DNA from: Myrmaecium sp. VS I D KN 1
Taxonomy: Eukaryota > Ascomycota > Dothideomycetes > Valsariales > Valsariaceae
NCBI GenBank assembly: GCA_019775845.1
Contig: JADQAV010000005.1
Span: forward strand, 248,001-312,000
Direction of reading: 5' to 3'
DNA: 64,000 nucleotides
Shown here piece by piece: positions 45,454 to 54,654 of the stretch; position 1 is the stretch's first letter, and every line of letters starts with the position of its first letter. The translations under genes were made by a program, and so were the position numbers. The notes under the pieces are model-generated. The model was not told where the DNA came from. It did not search any database and worked only from the letters and a program-made list of their open reading frames with translations.

Positions 45454-47158
45454 ATGTTCTCCGTCTTCGCGGCTTTCGTGCTCGCATTCAGCGTCCTGTT
45501 TGCTCGCGGTTGCTACCTCATCCTCGCACATCCTCTCGCGCCGTATCCGGGGCCGCTGCTGGCCAAGTACACCTATTTATGGTTTGCCTCCTCGAGTTCC
45601 AACGACTGCTCGCTTTCTCCCGCGACCGTCTGACTGACTCCAATTGACGCAGCCGATTCTTCGGGTACGCTCGAGGACGTCAACATCTAGCCGATCTCGA
45701 ACTCCACCTCACCTACGGTCCGGTCGTGCGCGACGGGCCGGAGAGTGTGCTGGTGGCAGACATCGACGCTTACAAAGCTATCTACAGTTCGTGTGTGCCG
45801 AATGGCAACGTGACTTTTCAGAATGTTATACATGTAAGCTTGATAGCCGATTTACTGCGAGCTACGGAGTACTCTGGGCCCTAGAACGCCTCTCTGGCAC
45901 GGGTGATGGAGAATGGCTGACAGGGTATCCCTTGTAGCTTGCTACTCAGCCTTCCAAGGACCTCGAGCCTCTGATATCAAAGAGCATCGGCGAATGGCTT
46001 GATCGGCTGCGGAAAGACATACAACTTCAGAAAGGCAAGCTGGACATCGTCACCAATGCTAAGCTCTTTGCCTTCGATATTGGTAAGCTCCCCCTTCTCC
46101 CTCCCCGGAAGGTCATACTTAAGCTAAGGTCCGTCTAGTGCTACAAACGACATTGGGAGACTCCTTGGATCTTCTCAAACCTGACGTGAATGCTCAAGAC
46201 GAGCTTGCTGCCTTGGAGGTAAATGCGATTAACTTGCTAGTTGCTCTGACTATATCTATGCTCACATTTGCATGCCAGAACATGATTTCTCGTACCGTGC
46301 CAGACTCACGAATGTCCATCCTTTCTTCAGTCTTAAAGCTGTCTTCGGTATTAAGACCAAAGTTGAGACCAGAACATGTCTTGAAGAATCTCATCCGAGT
46401 ATCAGTGCAAGACCCAGCGAGCATGTCCGAGAACGAGATCGACGAGCGTGCCCGTAAATCATACCCCCAGCGTCACCAGGGCACCTCATTTTCTAACGAT
46501 GCTCCAGACGTTCTTCTCCTCAGCAGCCTCGCCATCGCCGCTGCTTTGACCGCCATCTTCTATGAACTTGGCTGCCATCCCGAGATACAAGACGCTCTTC
46601 ACGACTCTTTATTATGCACAGACTCCCAGCTGGCGCTGGACTTCCTGCGACACATCATCCTCGAAGCCCTCCGCCTGCACCCACCGCTTCCCGCCCCCGT
46701 GGAGCGCATCGTCACCCCGGGCGCTGAGAAGGCCGTCTTCGGCCACCGCCGCAACCCCTTACCGGCTGGCACGCGCGTGTGGAGCAATCCCTACGTGATC
46801 AACCGCACGCGTGCCGTGTTCGGTGAAGATGCAGACGACTTCTGTCCGGAACGATGGGACAGGCGCGATCCGGGGCTGGACCCGGAGATCTTGAGAGAGA
46901 TGGAGGATGTGGTATTCATATTTGGGCGGGGTGTGCGGGAGTCCCTGGTGGAGAGGGCTTTGGCGTGGGCGGTGCTTGAGAGGGTTGTTGCGAAGGTCAG
47001 TTAACTTCTGCGTTTCTTTCATTATTACGATAACAGCTAATTCACATGTGCAGACCATCCGTGGATGGAAACTCAGCTGTGCGCCTGGTAGCTTACGGGG
47101 GAGAAGCTTTCAATTCTGGATGTACGACGCACTTCCGATGGCTTTCGAGAGAAGGTAA
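45454..47158 (+). CDS. Cytochrome P450-like protein lacking the heme-ligand cysteine
   Basis: P450s are heme monooxygenases of the ER. Proposed exons: 45454-45581, 45653-45833, 45938-46082, 46139-46218, 46279-46995 and 47054-47158, about 451 residues, short for the family (about 500). Seen: an N-terminal anchor (MFSVFAAFVLAFSVLFARG), the PGP hinge (PYPGPLLAKY), YGPVVRDGPESVLVAD, the K-helix ExxR (EALRLHP) and PERW. At the heme loop the sequence is FGRGVRESLVERALAW, where FxxGxRxCxG is expected: serine (46,942-46,944) stands in for the cysteine and valine for the next glycine. The I-helix also lacks the acid-Thr pair. It is therefore probably inactive as a monooxygenase, or a decaying gene, although the frame is intact over all exons. 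The 46219-46278 intron is in frame and may be retained. The acceptor of exon 3 is ambiguous (45938 or 45950). Confidence 0.78.
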
Positions 47159-47261
47159 AGCAATCTTGAATAAAAATCAGACGATGGTATACGATAGATA
47201 AAGCAACGGAGCCCGTGCCCCCCGTCAAGCCGGGAACATGGAAAGCCCATCTCCACGCTTC

Positions 47262-48389
47262 CTAAACCATCCCGCAAGCCACACTCACTGCAATCTGCCG
47301 CTGCCGATCCCGCTTGAATGCGGCGCACGCCGTGACCGTCGCCAGCAGCAGGTCCACCTGGGTCTCGTCCACCAGCAGGACGGCGCCGTACTCCCAGGAC
47401 CCGCACCGCTGTCGGTACCGGCCCAGGCGTACGGGAGGGCTGCCGTCTTCGTCGCCGACGATGCGCTCCCCCTTCCCTTTGCCTTTCTTTCTGGCCTGCA
47501 CGGGCGCCGCGTGCCGGACGAGCCAGCCGGAGTTGGCGCCGCAGCTGCTGCTGAGCTGCCAGGTGTAGTAGGCGCCATCGTGGGCGAAGGAGTCGGTCTT
47601 GCTGCTGATTGCCGCGGCGCCGCCGCCCTCAAGCGGGTTGATGGCGATGCGGCTGGGCTCGTCGGGGCAATGGGGGTCGTGGCCCGGCGGGAAGGTGACA
47701 GTGGTGGTGCCGAGAGCGTGGACGGTGGTCTTCCACTCGGCCAGGATAGCTCCTTGCTCGGTGGCGGGCTGGTCGCGCAGCGAGGCGGCAGCTGGTGCTG
47801 CTGCGAGATGTTCGTCTTTCGCCGTGGTTTCGTCATCTTCTTCCTCCTCGTCGATCTCGTGCGCTTCCATCGTGGCGAAGGCCTCCTTCTCCTCGTCGCC
47901 CAATCGCTCATCGTCAGTGGAGGACCGGCGTGGGAACGCGGCCGTCGACGAGGAGGCTGCGGAGGTCCGGGACGACGCGACCTTGTCGAGCCTCCCGCCC
48001 GCGCGGACGACATAGTGCGTCCGGTTGCGATCGTCGAGTGTCATGGTGTAGAGAGCGGTGCATCGGTGCTCCGCGTCCGCGCCCGTGTCCTTTCCCTTCC
48101 GGGCCGCCTTGACCGCTTTGGCGGCCTGACCGCGGTACTCGGATAGCTCCCCCGCCGGGTCGGCAGGCAGACCGATGGCGGCCGTCACGTCGATGACTTC
48201 GAGACTGCGGCTCCAGAGCCGGTGTGGCCGGATAAGGAGGCTGCGGGTAGGTGTGAAGGCGTCGGCGGCATCGGCGGCGGCTGGCTTGTCGGCGTCCCGG
48301 TCTTTGGCTGAAGGGGCCGGGGTGTCTTTCCGCTCTTGCCCTTTGTCCTCGGTGATGGTAGTGGTGGTGGTGGTGGTGCTTGTAGACAT
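47262..48389 (-). CDS. Hypothetical 375-residue protein
   Basis: No family was assigned. The intronless product starts with a Ser/Thr run (MSTSTTTTTTTITEDKG), followed by charged disordered sequence. Two blocks look folded. One is LYTMTLDDRNRTHYVVRAGG. The other lies near the C terminus: GAYYTWQLSSSCGANSGWLV, ending YRQRCGSWEYGAVLLVDETQ followed by VDLLLATVTACAAFKRDRQR. The C-terminal pattern (strand, a W-x-x-G turn, a hydrophobic strand, then a closing helix ending in basic residues) resembles uncharacterised ascomycete proteins that share a tubby/scramblase-like beta fold; this is a loose resemblance only. No signal peptide is seen. The gene is convergent with the P450, the two stop codons being about 100 bases apart. 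The first ATG is used. Confidence 0.68.
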   Translation of the reverse strand: MSTSTTTTTTTITEDKGQERKDTPAPSAKDRDADKPAAADAADAFTPTRSLLIRPHRLWSRSLEVIDVTAAIGLPADPAGELSEYRGQAAKAVKAARKGKDTGADAEHRCTALYTMTLDDRNRTHYVVRAGGRLDKVASSRTSAASSSTAAFPRRSSTDDERLGDEEKEAFATMEAHEIDEEEEDDETTAKDEHLAAAPAAASLRDQPATEQGAILAEWKTTVHALGTTTVTFPPGHDPHCPDEPSRIAINPLEGGGAAAISSKTDSFAHDGAYYTWQLSSSCGANSGWLVRHAAPVQARKKGKGKGERIVGDEDGSPPVRLGRYRQRCGSWEYGAVLLVDETQVDLLLATVTACAAFKRDRQRQIAVSVACGMV

Positions 48390-49391
48390 AGCTCTTCCCT
48401 TTTGGTCTTTCCTTTATGCCCTTCCCCCCTTTGCTTGTTTCAGTATGGATACGAGAGACCTAAGAGGAGGATGGACGTGTGTCTTCTGCAGGCGGTTCTC
48501 TGTCTCTTTAGATTTTCCTTCTTCGGATTCAGGAGTTGCTTCCAGGTTCCGGCTGGGAGGATCAGAAGACCGTTTAAATAGTCACTTTATCGCTGGGGGA
48601 TCATCACTGGGCCACTGATGATATGCGGGGAAAAGAAAAGGATGAGCCGATCATCCATCGGAACGAACGAACCGCGGAGACCGCCTTGGAGGTGTCGTGT
48701 CTGCCTTACCTTACCTACCTTACCTACCTCACCCTGCGATTAGAAAGTTAACGTACTATTTACTACCGGGAGCCCGCACTTGGATGAGGTAAAGAAGGGG
48801 CTGTGTGAAGGAATGGAATACGAGCACACCGGACCCGGTTAAAATATGTTCTAACGTGATACAGAAAAAACGGGGGGGCTCCGTTGATCGTGTGGTTGGT
48901 TTGGTGGTTGGTGGTTAGTGGTGAGGGGCCTCAGCGACGCCCGCTTTCGCTTCGCCTCGCGTCGCTTGAAGCTTACTTTTAGACGATGGGTTTGGGTTGT
49001 GGGGGGGGGGGGGGGGGGGGGGGGGNNNNNNNNNNNNNNNNNNNNNNNNNNNNNNNNNNCACCTTGGTCGTAGGATTCCCTGATGACGCTAGGAAGTGAA
49101 GCTGGGAGTCTCTTTACATCGCAGTCGGAGGCGTAACCGTTCCGCGTTTTCCGATCGCAGCATGTGCGGCAGCTGTTGGAGGCAGCGGGGAAGGATTGCA
49201 GGTGAGGATTTGGGAACATCGCCCCGCTCTCATATTTACCGCTACCCAAATACATAGTCCTTGCTATTTACGATGGTATGCACTTGCTATTATCTCTGGA
49301 GCTATCTACTTGGCTATCTACTTTGCCGTGCCAACGTCCGCAAGAACAAACCGGAGATCAAAACCCCAGCGCCCCCTCTCGGCTTGGCTGC
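48390..49391. other. Intergenic region containing an assembly gap
   Basis: It holds the promoter of the 375-residue gene (a TATTTAAA-like site near 48,572-48,580, minus strand), TTACCTACC runs at 48,700-48,735, a 25-base G run and 34 N. Both neighbours are on the minus strand, so the right part is the RNase T2 3' region. No gene is supported. Confidence 0.6.
49001..49059. other. G homopolymer and assembly gap
   Basis: 25 G (49,001-49,025) run directly into 34 N (49,026-49,059). The true length of the gap is unknown. Confidence 0.98.
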
Positions 49392-50563
49392 TCACGCAGC
49401 CCATTCGCTCCCGTTCGTCCGCTCCGGGTACAGAATGGCGCCGACGGAGGTGGCGCAGGTGGTCCGGTAGCTATCGGATGCGTTGACGGGGGACCAGCGG
49501 CCAGCCTGAGGTCGGCCGTCGACGTGGAAATAATACCAGACCTCGGAGAGGACGGTGTAACCGCCGTGGTGGCGGGGGCCCGAGCAGCCGATGAAGGGCA
49601 CGGCGCCGTACTGCTGGGTTAGGATGTCCTGGATGTCTGCGAGGGAGTAGGTGGTCTCGTTCGAGGGGGTGATGCCGGCGTCGGCGAGCCAGTCGAAGGT
49701 CGGCAGGCGCTGGTGGTACGTGATCGCCGTCTGGAAGAAGTCGACAACGTCCTCGTGCTCGACGTATTCCGGGCCGTAGCAGGGGAGGTCGAAGGTGCTG
49801 TAGCAGGTCCCGTGCTTGGAGAACTCGTGACCCCAGAAGTCCGAATTCGCTTGGCCTTGGGCAATCCAGTATCTGATCGTGCATGTCACTCAATACATGG
49901 TGACCATTGAAGTGTGAGGAGGCCGACCGGGACAGTGGGACTTACTTGTTCATCCAGGCCAGAAGATCGTACTTGCCGAATGGTTCGAGGAAGGTCCCAA
50001 TGTTCGGTCCCGTGTAAGGCGGAATCTCAGTACCTGCGTCGATTAGACCTCGCTTTAAGCTTGCAACATGGAACGGGTCGGCTCCTACCGTCCGAGGTGG
50101 TATCGGGTGATGGGTCAGGATCGTACTGTCGGCTGAGATCGCAGTACTGAGTATATGATCCATTGCAGAAGTCAGGCCTACTCCTATCTCAGCATTCCCC
50201 TGATTTGCGAAAGTGGGGGTCGGCGGTGCAGGATCTACCACAGCCCATGAAGCGTCCACGCCGACGGCGGTAGTTTCTGTCCTTGGTCTTCCAAGCCGGT
50301 ATAGGTGCTCCAGAACTGGGTACTCAACAACAATCCCCCATACGTCTCAGTACAGCACGTATCCATGGTAAGCGGGTCGGCCTTAGTTGAGCATGATCGT
50401 ACTGGTGGCTCTGGACATAACGTCAGCAGACATGTTACGGGCATCCCGCTGATTAGAAGCACGCACGAAGTACACAGGTATGGTTCTCCGGACTCGTATT
50501 ATACAACGAAGCAGATGTGATGCCCAGCAATGTTGCGCCGCTCAACGCGAATGAAAGACGCAT
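49392..50563 (-). CDS. Secreted ribonuclease T2
   Basis: RNase T2 enzymes cut single-stranded RNA outside the cell or in the vacuole through a 2',3'-cyclic intermediate. Five minus-strand exons: 50563-50467, 50410-50239, 50177-50089, 50033-49946 and 49872-49392; introns are 56, 61, 55 and 73 bp; the product is about 308 residues. A signal peptide lies at MRLSFALSGATLLGITSAS. Both catalytic segments are present: WTLHGLWPDFCNG, split by intron 2, with the first catalytic His, and FWGHEFSKHGTC with the second His and Glu/Lys. Cysteines suit a fungal T2 fold. The exon 1 donor (GTGCGT at 50,466) is the one that keeps the frame. The longer start at 50665 is disfavoured because the TATA element lies inside it. 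Confidence 0.92.
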
Positions 50564-51045
50564 CGTGGGCGAAACAGGGTCTGAATCCACCCACAGCTTC
50601 ACGAGTAAACACACAGAGAGAAGAGAGAGGACAAGAGCGGAGAGGTCCCTCTTATAGGAGGACATTGTCGGAAGTGAATTCCCAAATCGATTGATGCAGT
50701 CGACAGCTTCAAGGATAGATCGGCTGGTTCCTGCATCGACCGCGGCCGCTTGAATCCCCTCGTGACAAAACGATTGGAGGACAGGACGGAGAATCCCTAG
50801 CTCGAGTCCCCAAAAGCTCTATACCGCCTTCCTTATAGCGACCGCGTCCCGGCGGGCTGCGTGTGCGTGCGGGAACCAGGATTTATCTGCATGAGCGGCA
50901 AGGAACACGTTCTGTCTTATCTGATATGGAGGTGCTGGCGTTGCCGGACCTTAAGGTACTACTAATTAACCTTAACGAGCTCAGACTACTTTTCGGCACA
51001 TCTATATGCTACTCCACGTCTTATAATACTTATTTAAGGGACTAG
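50564..51045. other. RNase T2 promoter and boundary to the AT-rich block
   Basis: Normal-composition promoter sequence up to about 50,940 passes within roughly 100 bases into DNA made largely of A, T and TA steps. No repeat end was identified exactly at the border. Confidence 0.6.
50651..50656 (-). promoter_or_regulatory. TATA box of the RNase T2 gene
   Basis: TATAAG on the minus strand about 90 bases before ATG 50563. A transcript starting some 30 bases downstream would exclude the in-frame ATG at 50665, which supports the shorter protein. Confidence 0.45.
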
Positions 51046-51578
51046 GGCTCTCCTAAGAGTAACTTTATATATATCTAATAGGGAGTAACTAGCGAGAGTA
51101 GCTAATTCTTAAATTCTAGGAAGAATATAGATATAAGCTATCTTTAAGGTATATCTTAAAAGGTTAATAGACTTTAGCTTAAGAATAAGTAAAATAAAGT
51201 AGTATATTAGATAGTATTTAATAAGGGGATTAATAGTAGAGTAAGGGCCTACTTAATAGTATACTAATATTATAAGTTATTTAAAGAATAATATACTAGT
51301 AATAGAAGGTATACTTACTTTTATTAAGAAGCTATATAGCTTTTTATAAGTTTACTATAGTAGGTCTACCTAAGGTAGTTATAATATATAGATAGGTATA
51401 TATACCTAGCTCTTTATAGGCCTATAATAGTTATTATTTATAGGTTTATAAAAAGTAACTACCTCTTTACAGGCCTACAGTAGTATTTGTAAGCTTAATA
51501 TAGTAAAATACTATTACTACTCTTAATATAGAATAAGAGACTTTATTAGGCTAACTTTACTTATTATAGTAGATAATT

Positions 51579-51790
51579 TATAAGGCTCAGGGAGCCTTAG
51601 GACTAATAAAAGTATAAATACCTTAGGTATAGTACTAGGAGTATATAAGCGAGGCGTAAGTAAGTATAGTACGTATAAGTATATTAAGAAAAGCTAGAAA
51701 AGAGGTAACTCGTTAGGATTAGTTTATATACTATAAGTAATACTATCCTATTAATACTTAACTATACTAGTTATTACTTATTTCCTAATA
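51579..51790. mobile_element. Solo LTR, Ty3/Gypsy family of the 60,189 element
   Basis: A 212-bp LTR fossil flanked by a perfect 5-bp target duplication TAATT (51,574-51,578 and 51,791-51,795). It aligns end to end with the LTR at 60,189-60,399, at roughly 85 percent identity by eye, with mostly transition-type differences. No internal region of the element follows it, so it is a solo LTR, probably left by LTR-LTR recombination. Old and RIP-mutated. Confidence 0.85.
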
Positions 51791-51972
51791 TAATTAGAGT
51801 AAAATTAGTTTATAATTATTATATAGGTCTTATCCTACTACAGACTATATTATACTTAAATAGCCCCTATATTAATAATATATATATACTACTACTATAT
51901 TATAATACCGAATTTAGTATTAACTATTAAGAATTATATAGGGAGGGCCTTAAAGAATATAAAGGGAGTATT

Positions 51973-52660
51973 AAGGTTTATATAGGGTCTTAAAGATATA
52001 AGGAGAGAGTATCTAATATTAAATAAGATAAATTACTAAAGGTCTAATATTATCTTTAGCTCTACTTTAAGTAGTAGAAAACTCTTTTATATCTTCTAGT
52101 AGCTAGTCCTCCTCTATCTAACTATTAATACTATTATTATTACTCTTAGTATTAGTATAAGTCCTAGTTTATTATTCTTTAGTACTATCTAGCCTATATC
52201 GGCCTAGAGGGCCGCTTAGTATTACTTAGCACTACCTAAGCTTATCTAGTACTACTTAAGGCTACTTAGTACCTCCTTAGGCTACTAGCTAGGGTAGTTT
52301 CTAACAGGGAGAGTATTTAATATTTAATAAGATAAATTACTAATATCTAGATATTAACTTATAGCTCTAAATAACTAGAGCTATTCTAGTTTATTATTAA
52401 TATTCCTAATAATACTTTAACTATTAAGGTTTATACAGAGCTTTAAAGATATAAAGAAAAAGTATCTAATATTTAATAAAATAAATCGCTGAAGTCTAGA
52501 TATTAACTTTAGCTCTTCCTTAAAAATAAATAGTAGAAGCCCTTTTATAGCTCCGGGTAGCTAGAGCTACTATAGGCAGCTATTAATACTTCTACTATTA
52601 TTTTAAGTACTAATATAAGTACTAGTCTACTATTCCTTAGCGCTTAATAGCTTATATTAG
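51973..52660. repeat. Direct repeat of about 230 bp, two full copies and one partial
   Basis: Copies lie at about 51,973-52,200 and 52,426-52,660, with a partial copy at about 52,305-52,370 sharing the GAGTAT...TTAATAAGATAAATTAC segment. They may be LTR fossils of another family arranged in tandem. No coding region was recognised between them. Confidence 0.65.
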
Positions 52661-52960
52661 TTTATATAGCTACCGAATACTTTTTAATAGAGTAATTTAT
52701 AATATTATCCCCTCTTTAAAGCTTAGGCCGTCCTTAGCTTACTTAGCATCCGCTTTTAGGCTAGTATATATTATATTTATAATATTAACGCTTACTTCCT
52801 CTTTCTTATAACTCTATACTACTATAATTATTATTATTAATTTAGTATACTAGCCTACTAGTGTTTAATCTTATTAAACTTATTTTATACTATATTCTTT
52901 TTAGGTAATATAGTCGAACTTCCTTCTATTATACCTACTTCCTTACTCGCTAAATACTAG

Positions 52961-53211
52961 TATTTAATAAGAGAGAGCTGACTAAGTATATAAGGAGTTA
53001 TAACTAGAGGAGTATTTTTATAGGTAATAAATTAGCCCTAGTCTATTTTATTATCCTAGTAGTTATCTAGATTACTTAGATAGTCTTTCTAGATATAGAT
53101 AGGTAGGCCTTATTTATAGACTTTATAGTAGTAACGCTAAGCTCCGAGTATAGGGGCTAGGCTTCTAGTTTTTTTTAGAGTTTTCTATTAATTTAAAATT
53201 AACTTAGCAGA
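52961..53211 (-). repeat. Copia-type LTR, 3' copy for the minus-strand element
   Basis: About 251 bp, directly repeated at 54,398-54,654. Its left end (TATTTAATAAGAGAGAGCTG) aligns without length change to the left end of the other copy. Confidence 0.75.
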
Positions 53212-54397
53212 ACCTTTTAGCTAGTTTTAGGCCTAAGTCTAGGCTATAGTTAGTTCTATTTATTCTAAGTCTAGGCTTTAGTTAATTCTAAAGTATATAA
53301 TTCCGGACCCCGCTTAATTCTAGATTAGCTGGTTCCTTACCTTAGTTTCTAGTATTATAATTATCTTATAATGTTTTGATTTAGTGGTTTTAATATATTA
53401 TAACTATAGTATAATACCTTAGTCTTAATAGTATTTAACTGATCCTAGATTAGTTACTATAATAGATTTATTTAGTTCCTGTTTTAATTCGGTAACTTTT
53501 TCCTTATTAGGACTGAATATTAATAAAGCGTCTATATAGTAGGCGATTAGATTATTACTTTTACTTTAGGATTCCTAGATATTACTAGATTATATAGTAT
53601 AGCTTTAAAACCTAATTTATTTAATAATCTTTCTAGGTGCTTATACTACTATCTAGCTGATTATTTAGGCTATATAATACTTTATTTAGCTTAAGAACTA
53701 GCTCTTCCGTTTATTTTAGCTTTTATCTTTTAGTCTATTTTCAGACCGATTAGTAGTATTAAATAGATTTATTTATCTATTTTAGCATTTAGGAAGGCAG
53801 ATATTATATCCTATTACTTAATTTCCTAGTTTAATTTAGCTAATATACTAAAAAGTACACGCTAAGCATCTAGTAGAGCGGTATTTAATCTAAACCTAAA
53901 TTTTAGATAGATCGTTTTACTACCTATTTAGCTTTATATTTAACTATAGTACTATTTTAATTAGTTTTTATTTTATAGACCTAATATCCTTTTAATATAT
54001 CTCTATTAGTAGGTTTTTCTACTATAGACTATATATTTTAGCTATCTAGGCAGTTTATCTTAATCTCTATAGCTTCTAGCTAAATTTCTTTATTTAGACT
54101 TAATATTACTTCTTTATACTTATTAGGATCTTTATTTATAATAATATTACTTATTAGAGCGAGTTTATCTTCCTTCTAAATTATCTAAATAAGCGTTATT
54201 ATAATTATATTACCTGTTTTAGCTATTGTTATTATTAGTTAAAGTAATTATATTATAATCCCCTTAAAGCTTATCTTAGTCTTTATTTTCTTTACTTAGA
54301 TTCTAATTTAAACTTACTTCTTAACCTATAGTATTATGAACGTTATTTAAGTTATAATTTTAACTTATTTAATTATTTTCCTGATCTAGGGTATTAT

Positions 54398-54654
54398 TAT
54401 TAAACAGGAAAGAGCTGACTAGGCATATAAGGAGTTATAAAAGATTTTAGAGGAGTATTTTACAGGTAATAAATTAGCCCTAGTCTGTTTTATTATCCTA
54501 GTAGTTATTTAGATTACTTAGATAGTTTATCTAGATATAGATAGGCAGGCCTTATTTATAAACCTTCTCTATAGTAATACCGAGCCCCTAGTATAGGTAC
54601 TAGGCCTCTAGTTTTTTATAGAGCTTTCTATTAATTTAAAATTAACTTAGTAGA
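54398..54654 (-). repeat. Copia-type LTR, 5' copy for the minus-strand element
   Basis: About 257 bp; partner of the repeat at 52,961-53,211. The right border is accurate only to within about 10 bases. Confidence 0.72.

Larger units (their letters stand above)
52961..54654 (-). mobile_element. Shortened Ty1/Copia retrotransposon fossil
   Basis: Two direct repeats of about 250 bp, at 52,961-53,211 and 54,398-54,654, begin and end alike and serve as LTRs. The internal region is only about 1.2 kb and on the minus strand shows reverse-transcriptase traces of the Copia type (about 53,300-54,110). Capsid, protease and most of the integrase are absent, so the copy is internally shortened. It is broken, with many breaks. 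It keeps more CA/TG steps than its surroundings and may be younger than them. Confidence 0.75.

Noticed and set aside
41030-50563. Secondary-metabolite cluster around the P450
   Set aside because: There is no polyketide synthase, peptide synthetase, terpene cyclase or transporter nearby, and trpE is the primary-metabolism form.
50564-50665. Longer RNase T2 start at 50665 (MSSYKRDLS...)
   Set aside because: A TATA box lies inside it and the ATG at 50563 gives a standard signal peptide.
1-51045. tRNA genes and CRISPR-like arrays
   Set aside because: GGTTCGA-type matches (for example near 8,986, 13,251 and 21,463) are not within cloverleaf-capable sequence, and the tandem repeats present are simple or coding repeats without spacers.
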